From Paracoccaceae bacterium (lineage in GTDB: Bacteria > Pseudomonadota > Alphaproteobacteria > Rhodobacterales > Rhodobacteraceae), in the NCBI GenBank assembly GCA_003605175.1, contig QWDA01000002.1:124001-188000 (forward strand): a stretch of DNA of 64,000 nt, given 5' to 3'. The translations under genes were made by a program, and so were the position numbers. Positions 16,289 through 24,780 of the stretch are shown here, in pieces. The stretch's first letter is position 1; each line of letters opens with the position of its first letter. The notes beneath the pieces were generated by a model. The model was not told the DNA's origin. It saw nothing but the letters and a program-made list of their open reading frames with translations, and did no database searches.

Positions 16289-18187
16289 TCAGGCGCGCTT
16301 CTTGCGCGGCGTGCGGTCGTCGGCCGCCTCTTCCATCTTGGCGACGATCTGGACCTCCAGGTCGTGGTCGAGTTCCCGCGCCCGCTTGATATAGGCCGCG
16401 TTCTCGTTGACGGGGATGTCCGGGTCCCAGAGCGTCGCCAGTTCGGCCACTGCGGCGCGGTCGCCCTTGAAGAAATCCTGGGTGATGTTCGCGGCTTCGT
16501 ATTCCGAAAGCCCCATGTTCTCGAGCACATAGCGCCCGGCGCGAAGAGAGGAATCGAACATCTCGCGCACGATGTCGTCGGCACCGGCGCGGTAGAGCTC
16601 GTAGGTATGCACCCGGTCGTTGGCGCGGGCGATGATGTGCAGGTCGGGCCGCTCGCGCCGCGCGATCTGCACCAGCCGCACCGCCGCCTTCCTGTCGTCG
16701 AGCGCGACCACCAGAACCTTGGCCGTGGCGAGGCCCGCGGCGTGCAGCAGGTCAGGCCGGGTCGGATCGCCGAAGAAACCCTTGAAGCCGAAGCGGCGCA
16801 TGAGCTGGATCGTCGCCAGGTTGTTGTCGAGCACCGTGGTCTGGAAGCCGGCGATCTGCAGCAGCCGGTTCACCACCTGGCCGAAGCGGCCGATCCCGGC
16901 GATGATCACCGGCTGCTGGTCGTCGATCTCGTCGGGTTCGTGCTCCTCGCGGGTTTCCGCCATCCGCGCCGAGATCCGCTCATAGGCGATGAAGAACAGG
17001 GGGGTAAGCAGCATCGAGAGGCTGATCACCAGGAGCATCACTCCGGCGAGACCCTGCGGCAGGACGCCCTGCTGGATCGAGAAGGAAATCAGCACGAAGC
17101 CGAATTCGCCGGCCTGCGCGAGACCGAGGGTGAACAGCCAGCGGTCGCGGCCGCGGATCCGGAAGATCATGGCCAGGAGGAACAGCACCGCGCCCTTGAG
17201 GAACATCACCGCGAAGGTAATGCCGACGATGGTGAGCGGATCGGCGAAGAGGATCTTGAAGTCGATCCCGGCGCCGACGGTGATGAAGAAGAGCCCGAGC
17301 AGGAGGCCCTTGAACGGCTCGAGGTCGCTTTCGAGTTCGTGCCGGAACTCCGAGTTCGCGAGAACCACGCCCGCGAGGAAGGTCCCGAGCGCCGGGGAGA
17401 GACCCACGAGGAACATCAGTGAGGCGATGCCGACGACGATCAGGAGCGCGAAGGCGGTGTACATCTCGCGCAGCCGGGCGGCGTGGATGAAGCGGAAGAG
17501 CGGCCGCGAGGCGTAGATGCCGAAGAGGATGATCAGCACGATGGAGGCGAGCGTGGCGAGGGTGACGCCCCAGGCCGGCAATCCCTCGACCAGCGAGATC
17601 GCGTGATGCGCATCCTCGGCGGCGTGATCGACCGGGCGCGAGATCGAGCCGTCGGGGTTGATGCTGGCCTGCGTGCCGAGCGCGAGAAGCGGCAGGAGCA
17701 CCAGCATCGGGATCACGGCAATGTCCTGGGTCAGGAGCACCGAAAAGATCGAGCGCCCGCCGCCGGTCTGCATCAACCCCTTTTCGGTCAGGGTCTGCAG
17801 CACGATCGCGGTCGAGGACAGCGCGAAGATGAGCCCCATGGCCAGCGCGGTCTGCCAGGCGTAGTCGAGCGCCATGGCGCCTGCCGTGATGATCGCCGCG
17901 GTGGCGATGATCTGCAGGCCGCCGAGCCCGATCAGCCTGTGGCGCATGTCCCAGAGCGCGCGGGGCTCCAGTTCGAGGCCGATCAGGAACAGCATCATCA
18001 CCACGCCGAATTCGGCGAAATGCTGCAGGTCCGCGGTTTCCGAGCCCACGAGCCCGAAAAGCGGGCCGATCACGATGCCCGCGAGAAGGTAGCCGAGCAC
18101 CGAGCCCAGCCCGAGCCGGGCCGCGAGCGGAACCGAAATGACGGCCGCGGCGAGGTAGATCGAGGCCTGGGTGAGAAAGCCTTCCAT
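16289..18187 (-). CDS. CPA2 family cation:proton antiporter with TrkA-N domain (KefB/KefC-like)
   Basis: The 632-residue protein has about 12 membrane helices starting with IYLAAAVISVPLAARLGLGSVLGYLLAGIVIGP, an arrangement seen in CPA2 antiporters, with FGVVMMLFLIGLELEP and LSSTAIVLQTLTEKG near the ion path. A cytoplasmic RCK/TrkA-N Rossmann domain follows at about residues 425-545 (VIIAGIGRFGQVVNRLLQIAG, GxGxxG). This matches glutathione-gated potassium efflux systems of the Kef type. No KefF/KefG partner lies next to it, so gating by glutathione adducts is not shown. Ten bases separate it from the upstream Lrp gene, which may share its transcript. Confidence 0.85.
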   Translation of the reverse strand: MEGFLTQASIYLAAAVISVPLAARLGLGSVLGYLLAGIVIGPLFGLVGSETADLQHFAEFGVVMMLFLIGLELEPRALWDMRHRLIGLGGLQIIATAAIITAGAMALDYAWQTALAMGLIFALSSTAIVLQTLTEKGLMQTGGGRSIFSVLLTQDIAVIPMLVLLPLLALGTQASINPDGSISRPVDHAAEDAHHAISLVEGLPAWGVTLATLASIVLIILFGIYASRPLFRFIHAARLREMYTAFALLIVVGIASLMFLVGLSPALGTFLAGVVLANSEFRHELESDLEPFKGLLLGLFFITVGAGIDFKILFADPLTIVGITFAVMFLKGAVLFLLAMIFRIRGRDRWLFTLGLAQAGEFGFVLISFSIQQGVLPQGLAGVMLLVISLSMLLTPLFFIAYERISARMAETREEHEPDEIDDQQPVIIAGIGRFGQVVNRLLQIAGFQTTVLDNNLATIQLMRRFGFKGFFGDPTRPDLLHAAGLATAKVLVVALDDRKAAVRLVQIARRERPDLHIIARANDRVHTYELYRAGADDIVREMFDSSLRAGRYVLENMGLSEYEAANITQDFFKGDRAAVAELATLWDPDIPVNENAAYIKRARELDHDLEVQIVAKMEEAADDRTPRKKRA

Positions 18188-18196
18188 CCGGGGTCC

Positions 18197-18655
18197 TTAA
18201 AGCGGCAGGGGAGCGTCCGCCTTCAACTGATTCATGACGATCTGGCTCTGCACCCGGGCCACCGCGGGGTGCGGCAGCAGGATCTCGTGAATCAGGGCGT
18301 TCAGGGCGGGCAGATCGGCGCAATACACCCTCAGAAGATAGTCCGCTTCGCCGGTCATTGTCCACGCGGAGGTCACCTCCGGGCGGGTCTCGATGATACG
18401 CGTGAAGGTGCGGACGAGGTCGGGGGCGTGGGTGGCCATCTGAACCTGCACGAAAGCCTGCACGGTGAGGCCGAGGCGCTGCGCGGAAAGCCGCGCGCGG
18501 TAGGCCTCGATATACCCCTCGGCCTCGAGCCGCTGGCGGCGCCGGCCGGCCTGGGAGGGCGAAAGGTTGAGCCGTTCGCCCAGATCCTGCGCGGTCAGAT
18601 GCGCGTCTTCCTGGAGCGCGGCGAGGAGTTTTGCATCGGTTGGGTCGAGTTTCAT
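18197..18655 (-). CDS. Lrp/AsnC family transcriptional regulator
   Basis: Starting at the ATG at 18653-18655 the protein has 152 residues: MKLDPTDAKLLAALQEDAHLTAQDLGERLNLSPSQAGRRRQRLEAEGYI is the AsnC winged helix (residues 1-50) and the rest is a RAM ligand domain with VTSAWTMTGEADYLLRVYCADLPALNALI. Family members form octamers and respond to amino acids. It is divergent from the 4-hydroxyphenylpyruvate dioxygenase gene, an arrangement typical of tyrosine-catabolism control; it may also drive the downstream antiporter gene ten bases away. Confidence 0.85.
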   Translation of the reverse strand: MKLDPTDAKLLAALQEDAHLTAQDLGERLNLSPSQAGRRRQRLEAEGYIEAYRARLSAQRLGLTVQAFVQVQMATHAPDLVRTFTRIIETRPEVTSAWTMTGEADYLLRVYCADLPALNALIHEILLPHPAVARVQSQIVMNQLKADAPLPL

Positions 18656-18697
18656 GCGGGAAGTTCGCGTATGGATCTTATCTGATGCGTAGTATGT

Positions 18698-18761
18698 GCG
18701 AAACTCTCGGTAATTGCACCATGTTTCGCGCAAACGACGCACGCGTTTCGCGCTATGGTGA
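18698..18761. promoter_or_regulatory. Candidate Lrp operators in the lrp-hppD divergent region
   Basis: GCGAAAC at 18698-18704 and its inverse GTTTCGC at 18723-18729 form an inverted repeat, and a further GTTTCGC lies at 18755-18761. The spaced repeats over about six helical turns suit cooperative binding by an Lrp octamer. The region sits between the divergent regulator and dioxygenase starts. Visual motif only. Confidence 0.4.
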
Positions 18762-18783
18762 GCGCGAGCCACAGGAGGACCCC

Positions 18784-19890
18784 ATGGGACCGTTTCCGCA
18801 CGACGCGCCGAAATCCGAGATCACCGAAGAGAACCCCGCCGGCACCGACGGGTTCGAGTTCGTCGAGTTCGCCCATCCCGACCCCGGTGCCCTGCGCGAC
18901 CTGTTCGCGAAGATGGGCTTCACCCACACCGCAACGCACAAGAAGATGGCGGTCGAGCTCTGGCAGCAGGGCGATATCACCTATGTGCTCAATGCCGAGC
19001 CCGGGACCCATGCGGCGGCATTCATCGAGGAGCACGGGCCCTGCGCGCCGTCCATGGGCTGGCGCGTGGTCGATGCGCGGCACGCCTTCGAACATGCGGT
19101 CGCGAAGGGGGCCACGCCGTTCGAGGGGCCGGGCAAGGTGGTGGACGTGCCCGCGATTGTCGGGATCGGCGGCAGCCTGATCTACTTCATCGACACCTAT
19201 TACGAGGAGAGCCCGTACAATGCCGAGTTCGACTGGGTGGCGAAGGCCCATCCGAAGGGCGTCGGATTCTACTATCTCGACCATCTGACCCACAATGTGT
19301 TCAAGGGCAACATGGACACCTGGTTCCGGTTCTACAGCGAGCTGTTCAACTTCCGGCAGATCCGGTTCTTCGACATCGAGGGGAAGTTCACCGGGCTCTA
19401 TTCCCGCGCGCTGACCTCGCCCTGCGGCAAGATCCGGATCCCGATCAACGAGGACCGGGGCGAGACCGGGCAGATCGTGAACTATCTCAGGAAATACAAG
19501 GGCGAGGGGATCCAGCACATCGCGGTGGGCGCCGAGGATATCTACGCCGCGACCGACGCGATCCACGAGAAGGGTATCCGTTTCATGCCCAGCCCCCCCG
19601 AGAGCTACTATCGGCTTTCGACCGAGCGGGTGCAAAGGCACGAGGAGCCGCTCGACCGGATGATGAAGCACGGCATCCTGATCGACGGCGAGGGCGTGGT
19701 GGATGGCGGCGAGACGAAGGTCCTCCTGCAGATCTTCTCGAAGACGGTGATCGGGCCGATCTTCTTCGAGTTCATCCAGCGGAAGGGCGATGACGGCTTC
19801 GGGGAGGGCAACTTCAAGGCGCTCTTCGAGTCGATCGAGGCCGAGGAGATGGCGCGGGGCGACTACGGATCGGTGAAGAAAGCCGGCTGA
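18784..19890 (+). CDS. hppD: 4-hydroxyphenylpyruvate dioxygenase
   Basis: The ATG at 18784 follows CAGGAGG and gives 368 residues, the normal bacterial length. Two vicinal-oxygen-chelate domains are seen; the iron ligands are His in LDHLTHNVFKG (near residue 166), His in IQHIAVGAEDIY (near 245) and Glu in IFFEFIQRKGDDGFGEGNF (near 325), and the C-terminal GDDGFGEGNFKALFESIE is diagnostic. It turns 4-hydroxyphenylpyruvate into homogentisate in tyrosine breakdown. Genes for the next steps (hmgA, maiA, fahA) are not adjacent in this window. The divergent Lrp gene is the likely regulator. Confidence 0.95.
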   Translation: MGPFPHDAPKSEITEENPAGTDGFEFVEFAHPDPGALRDLFAKMGFTHTATHKKMAVELWQQGDITYVLNAEPGTHAAAFIEEHGPCAPSMGWRVVDARHAFEHAVAKGATPFEGPGKVVDVPAIVGIGGSLIYFIDTYYEESPYNAEFDWVAKAHPKGVGFYYLDHLTHNVFKGNMDTWFRFYSELFNFRQIRFFDIEGKFTGLYSRALTSPCGKIRIPINEDRGETGQIVNYLRKYKGEGIQHIAVGAEDIYAATDAIHEKGIRFMPSPPESYYRLSTERVQRHEEPLDRMMKHGILIDGEGVVDGGETKVLLQIFSKTVIGPIFFEFIQRKGDDGFGEGNFKALFESIEAEEMARGDYGSVKKAG

Positions 19891-19908
19891 GCCCGATTTC
19901 GGCGCCGT

Positions 19909-21822
19909 CTAGCTCGAAGGGACCTTCAGGGTGTGGTTCCGCCCGCCCTTCACATAGGTCAGTTCGTTGTCGCCGATCGAGGCGATCTGGCCGCCATCTA
20001 TGCGGTCTCCGACCTTCACCTTCACGTAGCGGCCCGAGGGTAGGCGCAGCAGCGCGCGGCGGTTCGCATCCGAACCGTAGACGCCGATCAGGTTGAGCCG
20101 GTTCAGCTTGATCGCGTCCTCGATCGTGGCCTGGCGCGCGACCGAGGCCGAGCTGGGAATCGTCGGGCCGGCCGGGGGAACCACGGCCGCGGCGGCGGCG
20201 ACCACTGCCGTGGCGGTCTCGGGCGCCGTGACCCGGGCCTGCTGCGCGGTGGCGACGATCACCGCGAAATCGGCCGGCCGGTGCGACGGCGCGCGGGAGA
20301 CCGCGACGGCCAGCGCGCTGGGGGCGGCGCCTTCCGCGTCGGCGGCTTCCTGCTGGGCCGAGGCAGGGCGGGCCCTTGGCCGCATGTCGGACAGTTCCTC
20401 GAGCGTGCGCCCGCCGAAATTCGCCCGTTCCATCCGGTCGGTCAGGTCGCGCGGCCGCGCCCGGGGCGATTTCCCCGCCAACGCCAGAGCGATTTCGGGA
20501 TCGGGCACGATTACCGCCGTGACCGGGCGGGGCGGCGGGCGTTTCACCGGCCGGCCTGCCGTCACCAGCACCCCGTTCGGGGTCATCGCGCCCTCGGCGG
20601 TGGCGCGCACGAAACCACGTTCGTCGAGTTCGAAGACGTCTCCGGGCTGCGGCGGCGGCGGCGGTTCGTCGAGCGCGGCCAGATCCTCCGAGGGTTGCGC
20701 GAGCGCGAAGGCATCGTCGACCCGGACGGCCGGATCCACCGCCGCGAGGTACAGATCGTCCGCCGTTTCGGGCGTGGGTTCGATCAGCGGCCGCGGCGGC
20801 ACCTGCCAGAAATCGGCCGCGTCGAGCAGGCCGACCTCGCTCTCCGGGTCCGGCGCCGTGGCCGCGAAGAGCGTTGTCGCGCGGCGCGCGGCCATTTCCT
20901 GCGCCAGCGCAGCCTCGGTTGCGGGGAGCGCGGGCAGCGGGCTGTCCTGGACGAGCCGCGGCGGGTGGCGGCTCGGTTCGCGGCGAGGTTCGCCGGCGGC
21001 GATCTGCTCTTCGGGCTGGAATTCCGGCGTCGCGGCCACTTCGGGCAGCTTCCGCTGCGGTTTCGGCGAGACGAGGTAGAGCGCGGTCCAGACCAGCACG
21101 CCGCAGGTCAGCACCGCCGCCGCGACGGTGGCCCAGAGATTGCGGTTCGGCCAGGCCCCGGAGGGCGGGGACGGGCTGTGCCTTTCGGCGCGCGGCGCGG
21201 GGGCGGCGTTCAGGGGCGGCGGGGCCGGCGGGAGCGTGGGAGCGGCGCCTGTGGGCGGGTCGATCCGGGGCGGATCGACGATGGGGCGGGGATCGCCCGT
21301 TGCCGGGGCCGCCGGCGCGGCATGCGCCGCTTCGGTCTCCGCGCGGTGCTGGACGAATTGCGTGGCCCCGAAATCGGGCGTGCCGGGGAATTGCGCCGGA
21401 TCGGGCCAGGCCACGAAACGGATCGGATTGAACCCGTAGCTGACGGCGAAGCTCTCGGCCTCGTCGAGCGTGTTGATGTCGAGCGCGGCAATGCGGATCG
21501 TCCCGCCGTCGCGGCGCCAGTCGAACACCATCTCGTCGACCGGGCAGGGGGTCAGCCCGTCGAGCGCGCGGGCCACGTCCACGGCCTCCGGGTCGTCCGT
21601 CGTGGCCGAGATCTCGGTGTAGAGGATCTGCGAGGGCGGGATCACCAGTTCGGTTTCGAGCGGGCCCTTCGCCATAACCTCTGCGCGGACCCGGAGCGCC
21701 TTGAGGCGCTTGGGCAGCATCGGATCGTCGAGCGCGACGCTGTCGATCTCCTCCCAGCCGTCACCGTCCCGCCGCAACAGGCGAATCCCGTCCGGGTCGA
21801 GATCTAGCGCGAACGCTGGCAT
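19909..21822 (-). CDS. Composite membrane protein: GspL/PilM-like N-terminus, Pro-rich linkers, PilP/GspC-like C-terminus
   Basis: This 637-residue protein has no clear family name. Residues 1-150 read like the actin-like cytoplasmic fold of GspL/PilM proteins (FALDLDPDGIRLLRRDGDGWEEI, VIPPSQILYTEISATT). A Pro/Ala-rich stretch leads to one membrane helix (ATVAAAVLTCGVLVWTALYL, near 230). A long periplasmic Pro/Ala/Glu-rich region follows, and the last 60 residues (ALLRLPSGRYVKVKVGDRID then a GQIASIGDNELTYVKGGRN run) match the small beta domain of PilP/GspC that contacts the secretin. The layout suggests an envelope-spanning secretion or pilus-like assembly part. No secretin or ATPase genes are nearby. 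It converges with hppD 18 bp away. Confidence 0.6.
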   Translation of the reverse strand: MPAFALDLDPDGIRLLRRDGDGWEEIDSVALDDPMLPKRLKALRVRAEVMAKGPLETELVIPPSQILYTEISATTDDPEAVDVARALDGLTPCPVDEMVFDWRRDGGTIRIAALDINTLDEAESFAVSYGFNPIRFVAWPDPAQFPGTPDFGATQFVQHRAETEAAHAAPAAPATGDPRPIVDPPRIDPPTGAAPTLPPAPPPLNAAPAPRAERHSPSPPSGAWPNRNLWATVAAAVLTCGVLVWTALYLVSPKPQRKLPEVAATPEFQPEEQIAAGEPRREPSRHPPRLVQDSPLPALPATEAALAQEMAARRATTLFAATAPDPESEVGLLDAADFWQVPPRPLIEPTPETADDLYLAAVDPAVRVDDAFALAQPSEDLAALDEPPPPPQPGDVFELDERGFVRATAEGAMTPNGVLVTAGRPVKRPPPRPVTAVIVPDPEIALALAGKSPRARPRDLTDRMERANFGGRTLEELSDMRPRARPASAQQEAADAEGAAPSALAVAVSRAPSHRPADFAVIVATAQQARVTAPETATAVVAAAAAVVPPAGPTIPSSASVARQATIEDAIKLNRLNLIGVYGSDANRRALLRLPSGRYVKVKVGDRIDGGQIASIGDNELTYVKGGRNHTLKVPSS

Positions 21823-21971
21823 ATCTTCTGTACCGAACCTTTCAGGCCGCCACCGCCAGCCGCCCCCCCCCGCAGGAAAACCTTAGCGCAGGTGCTGCTC
21901 GAGGAAAAGGTGACGGCACTGCGAAAAACGGGCAGGCTGGCCGGACGACTCGGGGCCTTCTGGAGAAAAAA

Positions 21972-22667
21972 ATGTCGTTGAAATGGATGTGTATCGCGGT
22001 TCTTGCCTGCCTGCCCTGCGCGGGTCTGGCTGAGGGGGTGCGACAGATCACCGTGGTGGGCGAGGGCCATATCGACAGCGCGCCCGACATGGCCACGGTG
22101 ACGCTCGGCGTGACCACCGAGGCCAAGGGCGCGCGCGAGGCGATCGACGAGAATTCCCGGGCAATGGCGGCGGTGCTGACCCGGTTGGGCGAGGCGGGGA
22201 TCGCCGAGCGCGACCTGCAGACCTCGGATTTCTCGGTCTGGCCACGCTACGACCAGAGGTCGCTCCCGGACGGGACCCAGGGTATCGCCGGGTTCGTGGC
22301 GCAGAACACCGTGCTGGTGCGGGTGCGCGACCTGAACGGGCTGGGCGGCATCCTCGATGCGGTGGCGCGGGACGGGGCGAACAGGTTCCAGGGGCTGAGC
22401 TTCGGGCTGCAGGATCCGGGGCCGGCGGAGGACGCCGCCCGGAAGGCGGCGGTCACGGAGGCGAAACGGAAGGCCGCGCTCTATGCCGAAGCGGCGGGGG
22501 TGGCACTGGGCGATCTGGTGACGCTGAGCGAGGAGATGAGCGCGAGGCCGGGGCCGGTGATGATGCAGGCGGAGATGCTGCGGAGTGCATCGAACGAGGT
22601 GCCGGTCGCCTCGGGCGAGGTGTCGGTGACGGCGCGGGTGGTGCTGGTTTACGAGATCGGGGAGTGA
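21972..22667 (+). CDS. SIMPL-domain (DUF541) periplasmic protein 1
   Basis: The 231-residue protein has a Sec signal peptide (MSLKWMCIAVLACLPCAGLA) and then the SIMPL/DUF541 signature: ITVVGEGHIDSAPDMATVTLGV, followed by NSRAMAAVLTRLGEAGIAERDLQTSDFSVWPRY and AARKAAVTEAKRKAALYAEAAGVALGDLVTLSE. These proteins form oligomeric periplasmic assemblies linked to oxidative stress tolerance; the molecular role is unclear. The gene overlaps a second SIMPL gene by four bases, pointing to a duplicated pair acting together. Confidence 0.85.
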   Translation: MSLKWMCIAVLACLPCAGLAEGVRQITVVGEGHIDSAPDMATVTLGVTTEAKGAREAIDENSRAMAAVLTRLGEAGIAERDLQTSDFSVWPRYDQRSLPDGTQGIAGFVAQNTVLVRVRDLNGLGGILDAVARDGANRFQGLSFGLQDPGPAEDAARKAAVTEAKRKAALYAEAAGVALGDLVTLSEEMSARPGPVMMQAEMLRSASNEVPVASGEVSVTARVVLVYEIGE

Positions 22668-23386
22668 GGACGATGGGAATGGGTTTCAGGACGGTAGCCC
22701 TGTGTCTTGCGTTGGTGGGCGCGCCGGTCTCGGTGATGGCCGAGGAGGCGACTGGTCGGTTCCGGGTGGTCGGGATGGCCATGATTTCGGTGCCGGCGGA
22801 GCTTGCCGAGATCTCGATCGGCGTCGAGACCAAGAGCGACGTTCTCGGCGAGGCTGTTGCCTCGAATTCCGTGACGATGAAGGAGGTTATCGGACAGATC
22901 CGCGCTGCGGGCGTGGCCGAGGGCGATATCCGGACGACCCGGTTTCGGATCTACGAGCCGAGTGGGAGCCACAGGGACGAGGACGAGCCGCCGCCGCCGC
23001 GCTACGGGGTTTCGAACACGCTTCTGGTGACGGTCCGGGAGCTCGATGCGCTCGGGGCGATCCTGACCGCGGTGTCGTCGAGCGGCGCGAACGACATCAA
23101 CAGCCTGTCGTTCCGGGTCGACGACCCGACGCCCCATATCGCGGAAGCGCGGCGGCGTTCGGTGAAGGATGCGCGCGACAAGGCGGCGCTTTATGCCGAG
23201 GCGTCGGGGGTGACGCTGGGCAGGCTTGTCGATTTCACCGAGGGAGATAGCCTGCTGGGGGGGATGTTTGACGAGGAGGTCGTGATGATGGAGCCGAGTT
23301 CCGATGGTGTGCCGAATGTTTCCATCGCCGCGGCCGACGTGGAATTCGACGACGCGGTGACGCTGGTCTACGAGATCGCCGAATAG
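22664..23386 (+). CDS. SIMPL-domain (DUF541) periplasmic protein 2
   Basis: The GTG at 22664 overlaps the previous stop (GTGA); an ATG nine bases on (22673, MGMGFRTV) with GGGGAG upstream is an equally good start. The 231-240-residue product has a signal peptide ending SVMAEE and the family motifs FRVVGMAMISVPAELAEISIGVE and ARRRSVKDARDKAALYAEASGVTLGRLVDFTEG. It differs from its neighbour by an acidic/Pro insertion (HRDEDEPPPPRYG) and an acidic C-terminal part. Likely partner of the upstream paralogue in the periplasm. The stop codon is followed without a gap by repeat copy B. Confidence 0.85.
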   Translation: MRTMGMGFRTVALCLALVGAPVSVMAEEATGRFRVVGMAMISVPAELAEISIGVETKSDVLGEAVASNSVTMKEVIGQIRAAGVAEGDIRTTRFRIYEPSGSHRDEDEPPPPRYGVSNTLLVTVRELDALGAILTAVSSSGANDINSLSFRVDDPTPHIAEARRRSVKDARDKAALYAEASGVTLGRLVDFTEGDSLLGGMFDEEVVMMEPSSDGVPNVSIAAADVEFDDAVTLVYEIAE

Positions 23387-23431
23387 GGGCGCACAACCCG
23401 TACACAACCCGTACACAACCTGTACACCGGC
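23387..23431 (+). repeat. 45-bp element, copy B: three 11-bp units
   Basis: GGGCGC, then ACAACCCGTAC, ACAACCCGTAC, ACAACCTGTAC, then ACCGGC. It begins at the base after the TAG stop of the second SIMPL gene and lies between convergent genes. Same flanks and length as copies A (11323-11367) and C (34228-34272). Confidence 0.9.
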
Positions 23432-23490
23432 GGGCGGATTTCGATGCCGGTTTGCGGGGGCCGGCCCGGGCGGGACGGCCCCGAAGCCTA

Positions 23491-24780
23491 TCAGGCCATG
23501 GCGGCGGCGAGGGCCTGGTCGAGATCGGCGATGATGTCGTCGGCATCCTCGATGCCGATGGAGACGCGGACCACGTTGGGCGCCGCACCCGCGGCGATCT
23601 GCTGCTCGTCGGAGAGCTGGCGGTGCGTGGTCGAGGCCGAGTGGATGATCAGCGAGCGCGCGTCGCCGAGATTTGCCACATGGCTGAAGAGGTTCACGTT
23701 GTCGATCAGCTTCACGCAGGTGTCGTAGCCGCCCTTCAGCCCGAAGGTGAAGATCGCGCCGGCGCCCTTGGGGCAGATCCTCGCGACACGGTCATGGTAG
23801 GGCGAGGATTTGAGCCCGGCATAGGTCACGAACTCCACGCGCGGGTCGTTCTCGAGCCATTCGGCGACCTTCACGGCGTTCGCCACATGCTTCTCCATCC
23901 GGAGCGAGAGCGTCTCGATGCCCATCAGCGTGTAATGCGCGCCTTGCGGGTTCATGGTCATGCCGAGATCGCGCAGGCCGACGGCGATGGAGTGGAAGGT
24001 GAAGGCCATGGGGCCGAGGGCCGGGCCGAAGGCGAGGCCGTGATAGGCGGGCTCGGGCTGCGAGAGCGAGGGGAACTTGTCCGACGCGGTCCAGTCGAAC
24101 CTGCCGGAATCCGTGACCGAGCCGCCGGTGACCGTGCCGTTGCCGGTGAGGTACTTGGTCGTCGAGTTCACCACGAGGGTCGCGCCCATCTCGATCGGAC
24201 GGCAGAGATAGGCGGTGGCCGAGGTGTTGTCGACGATGAGCGGCACGCCCGCCGCGTCGGCGATCTTCGCGAGTGCGGGAATGTCGGAGATGTAGCCGCC
24301 CGGGTTCGCGATGGATTCGCAGAAGATCGCGCGGGTGTTCGCGTCGCAGGCAGCCTTCACCGCATCGAGATCGTCGGTGTCGACGAAGGTTGCCGACCAG
24401 CCGAAGCGGCGGATCGTGTTCGAGAGCTGGGTGACGGTGCCGCCATAGAGCCGGGTCGAGGCCACCACGTTGCAGCCCGGGCCCATCAGCGGGAACAGCG
24501 CCATGATCTGGGCGGCGTGGCCCGAGGAGCAGCAGATCGTGCCGGCGCCGCCCTCGAGCGTGTTGATCCGGTCGGCCAGCGCCGAGACCGTGGGGTTGGT
24601 CAGGCGGGAATAGATGAAGCCGATTTCCTGGAGGTTGAACAGCGCCGCGGCATGGGCGGCATCGCGGAACACATAGGCGGTGGTCTGGTAGATCGGCACC
24701 TGCCGCGCGCCGGTGGCGCTGTCGGGGGCGGCCCCGCCATGGATCTGCAGCGTGTCGAATCCGGGTGCTTTGTCGGACAT
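23491..24780 (-). CDS. metY: O-acetylhomoserine sulfhydrylase (aminocarboxypropyltransferase)
   Basis: The ATG at 24778-24780, preceded by CAGGGAGGG, gives 429 residues. The protein is a Cys/Met metabolism PLP enzyme: FDTLQIHGGAAPDSATGARQVPIYQTTAYVF at the start, YSRLTNPTVSALADRI, and the cofactor lysine in STTKYLTGNGTVTGG. Length near 430 with the IHGG and TTAYVFRD motifs fits MetY/Met17, which makes homocysteine from O-acetylhomoserine and sulfide, rather than shorter cystathionine gamma-synthases near 390. Cytoplasmic, methionine synthesis. No met genes adjoin it; no riboswitch could be identified upstream. Confidence 0.9.
   Translation of the reverse strand: MSDKAPGFDTLQIHGGAAPDSATGARQVPIYQTTAYVFRDAAHAAALFNLQEIGFIYSRLTNPTVSALADRINTLEGGAGTICCSSGHAAQIMALFPLMGPGCNVVASTRLYGGTVTQLSNTIRRFGWSATFVDTDDLDAVKAACDANTRAIFCESIANPGGYISDIPALAKIADAAGVPLIVDNTSATAYLCRPIEMGATLVVNSTTKYLTGNGTVTGGSVTDSGRFDWTASDKFPSLSQPEPAYHGLAFGPALGPMAFTFHSIAVGLRDLGMTMNPQGAHYTLMGIETLSLRMEKHVANAVKVAEWLENDPRVEFVTYAGLKSSPYHDRVARICPKGAGAIFTFGLKGGYDTCVKLIDNVNLFSHVANLGDARSLIIHSASTTHRQLSDEQQIAAGAAPNVVRVSIGIEDADDIIADLDQALAAAMA

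Noticed and set aside
20093-21807. Long Ser/Gly/Ala-rich or Arg-rich plus-strand frames opposite the composite membrane protein
   Set aside because: Composition is that of antisense translation of Pro/Ala-rich coding sequence; no start context or motif.
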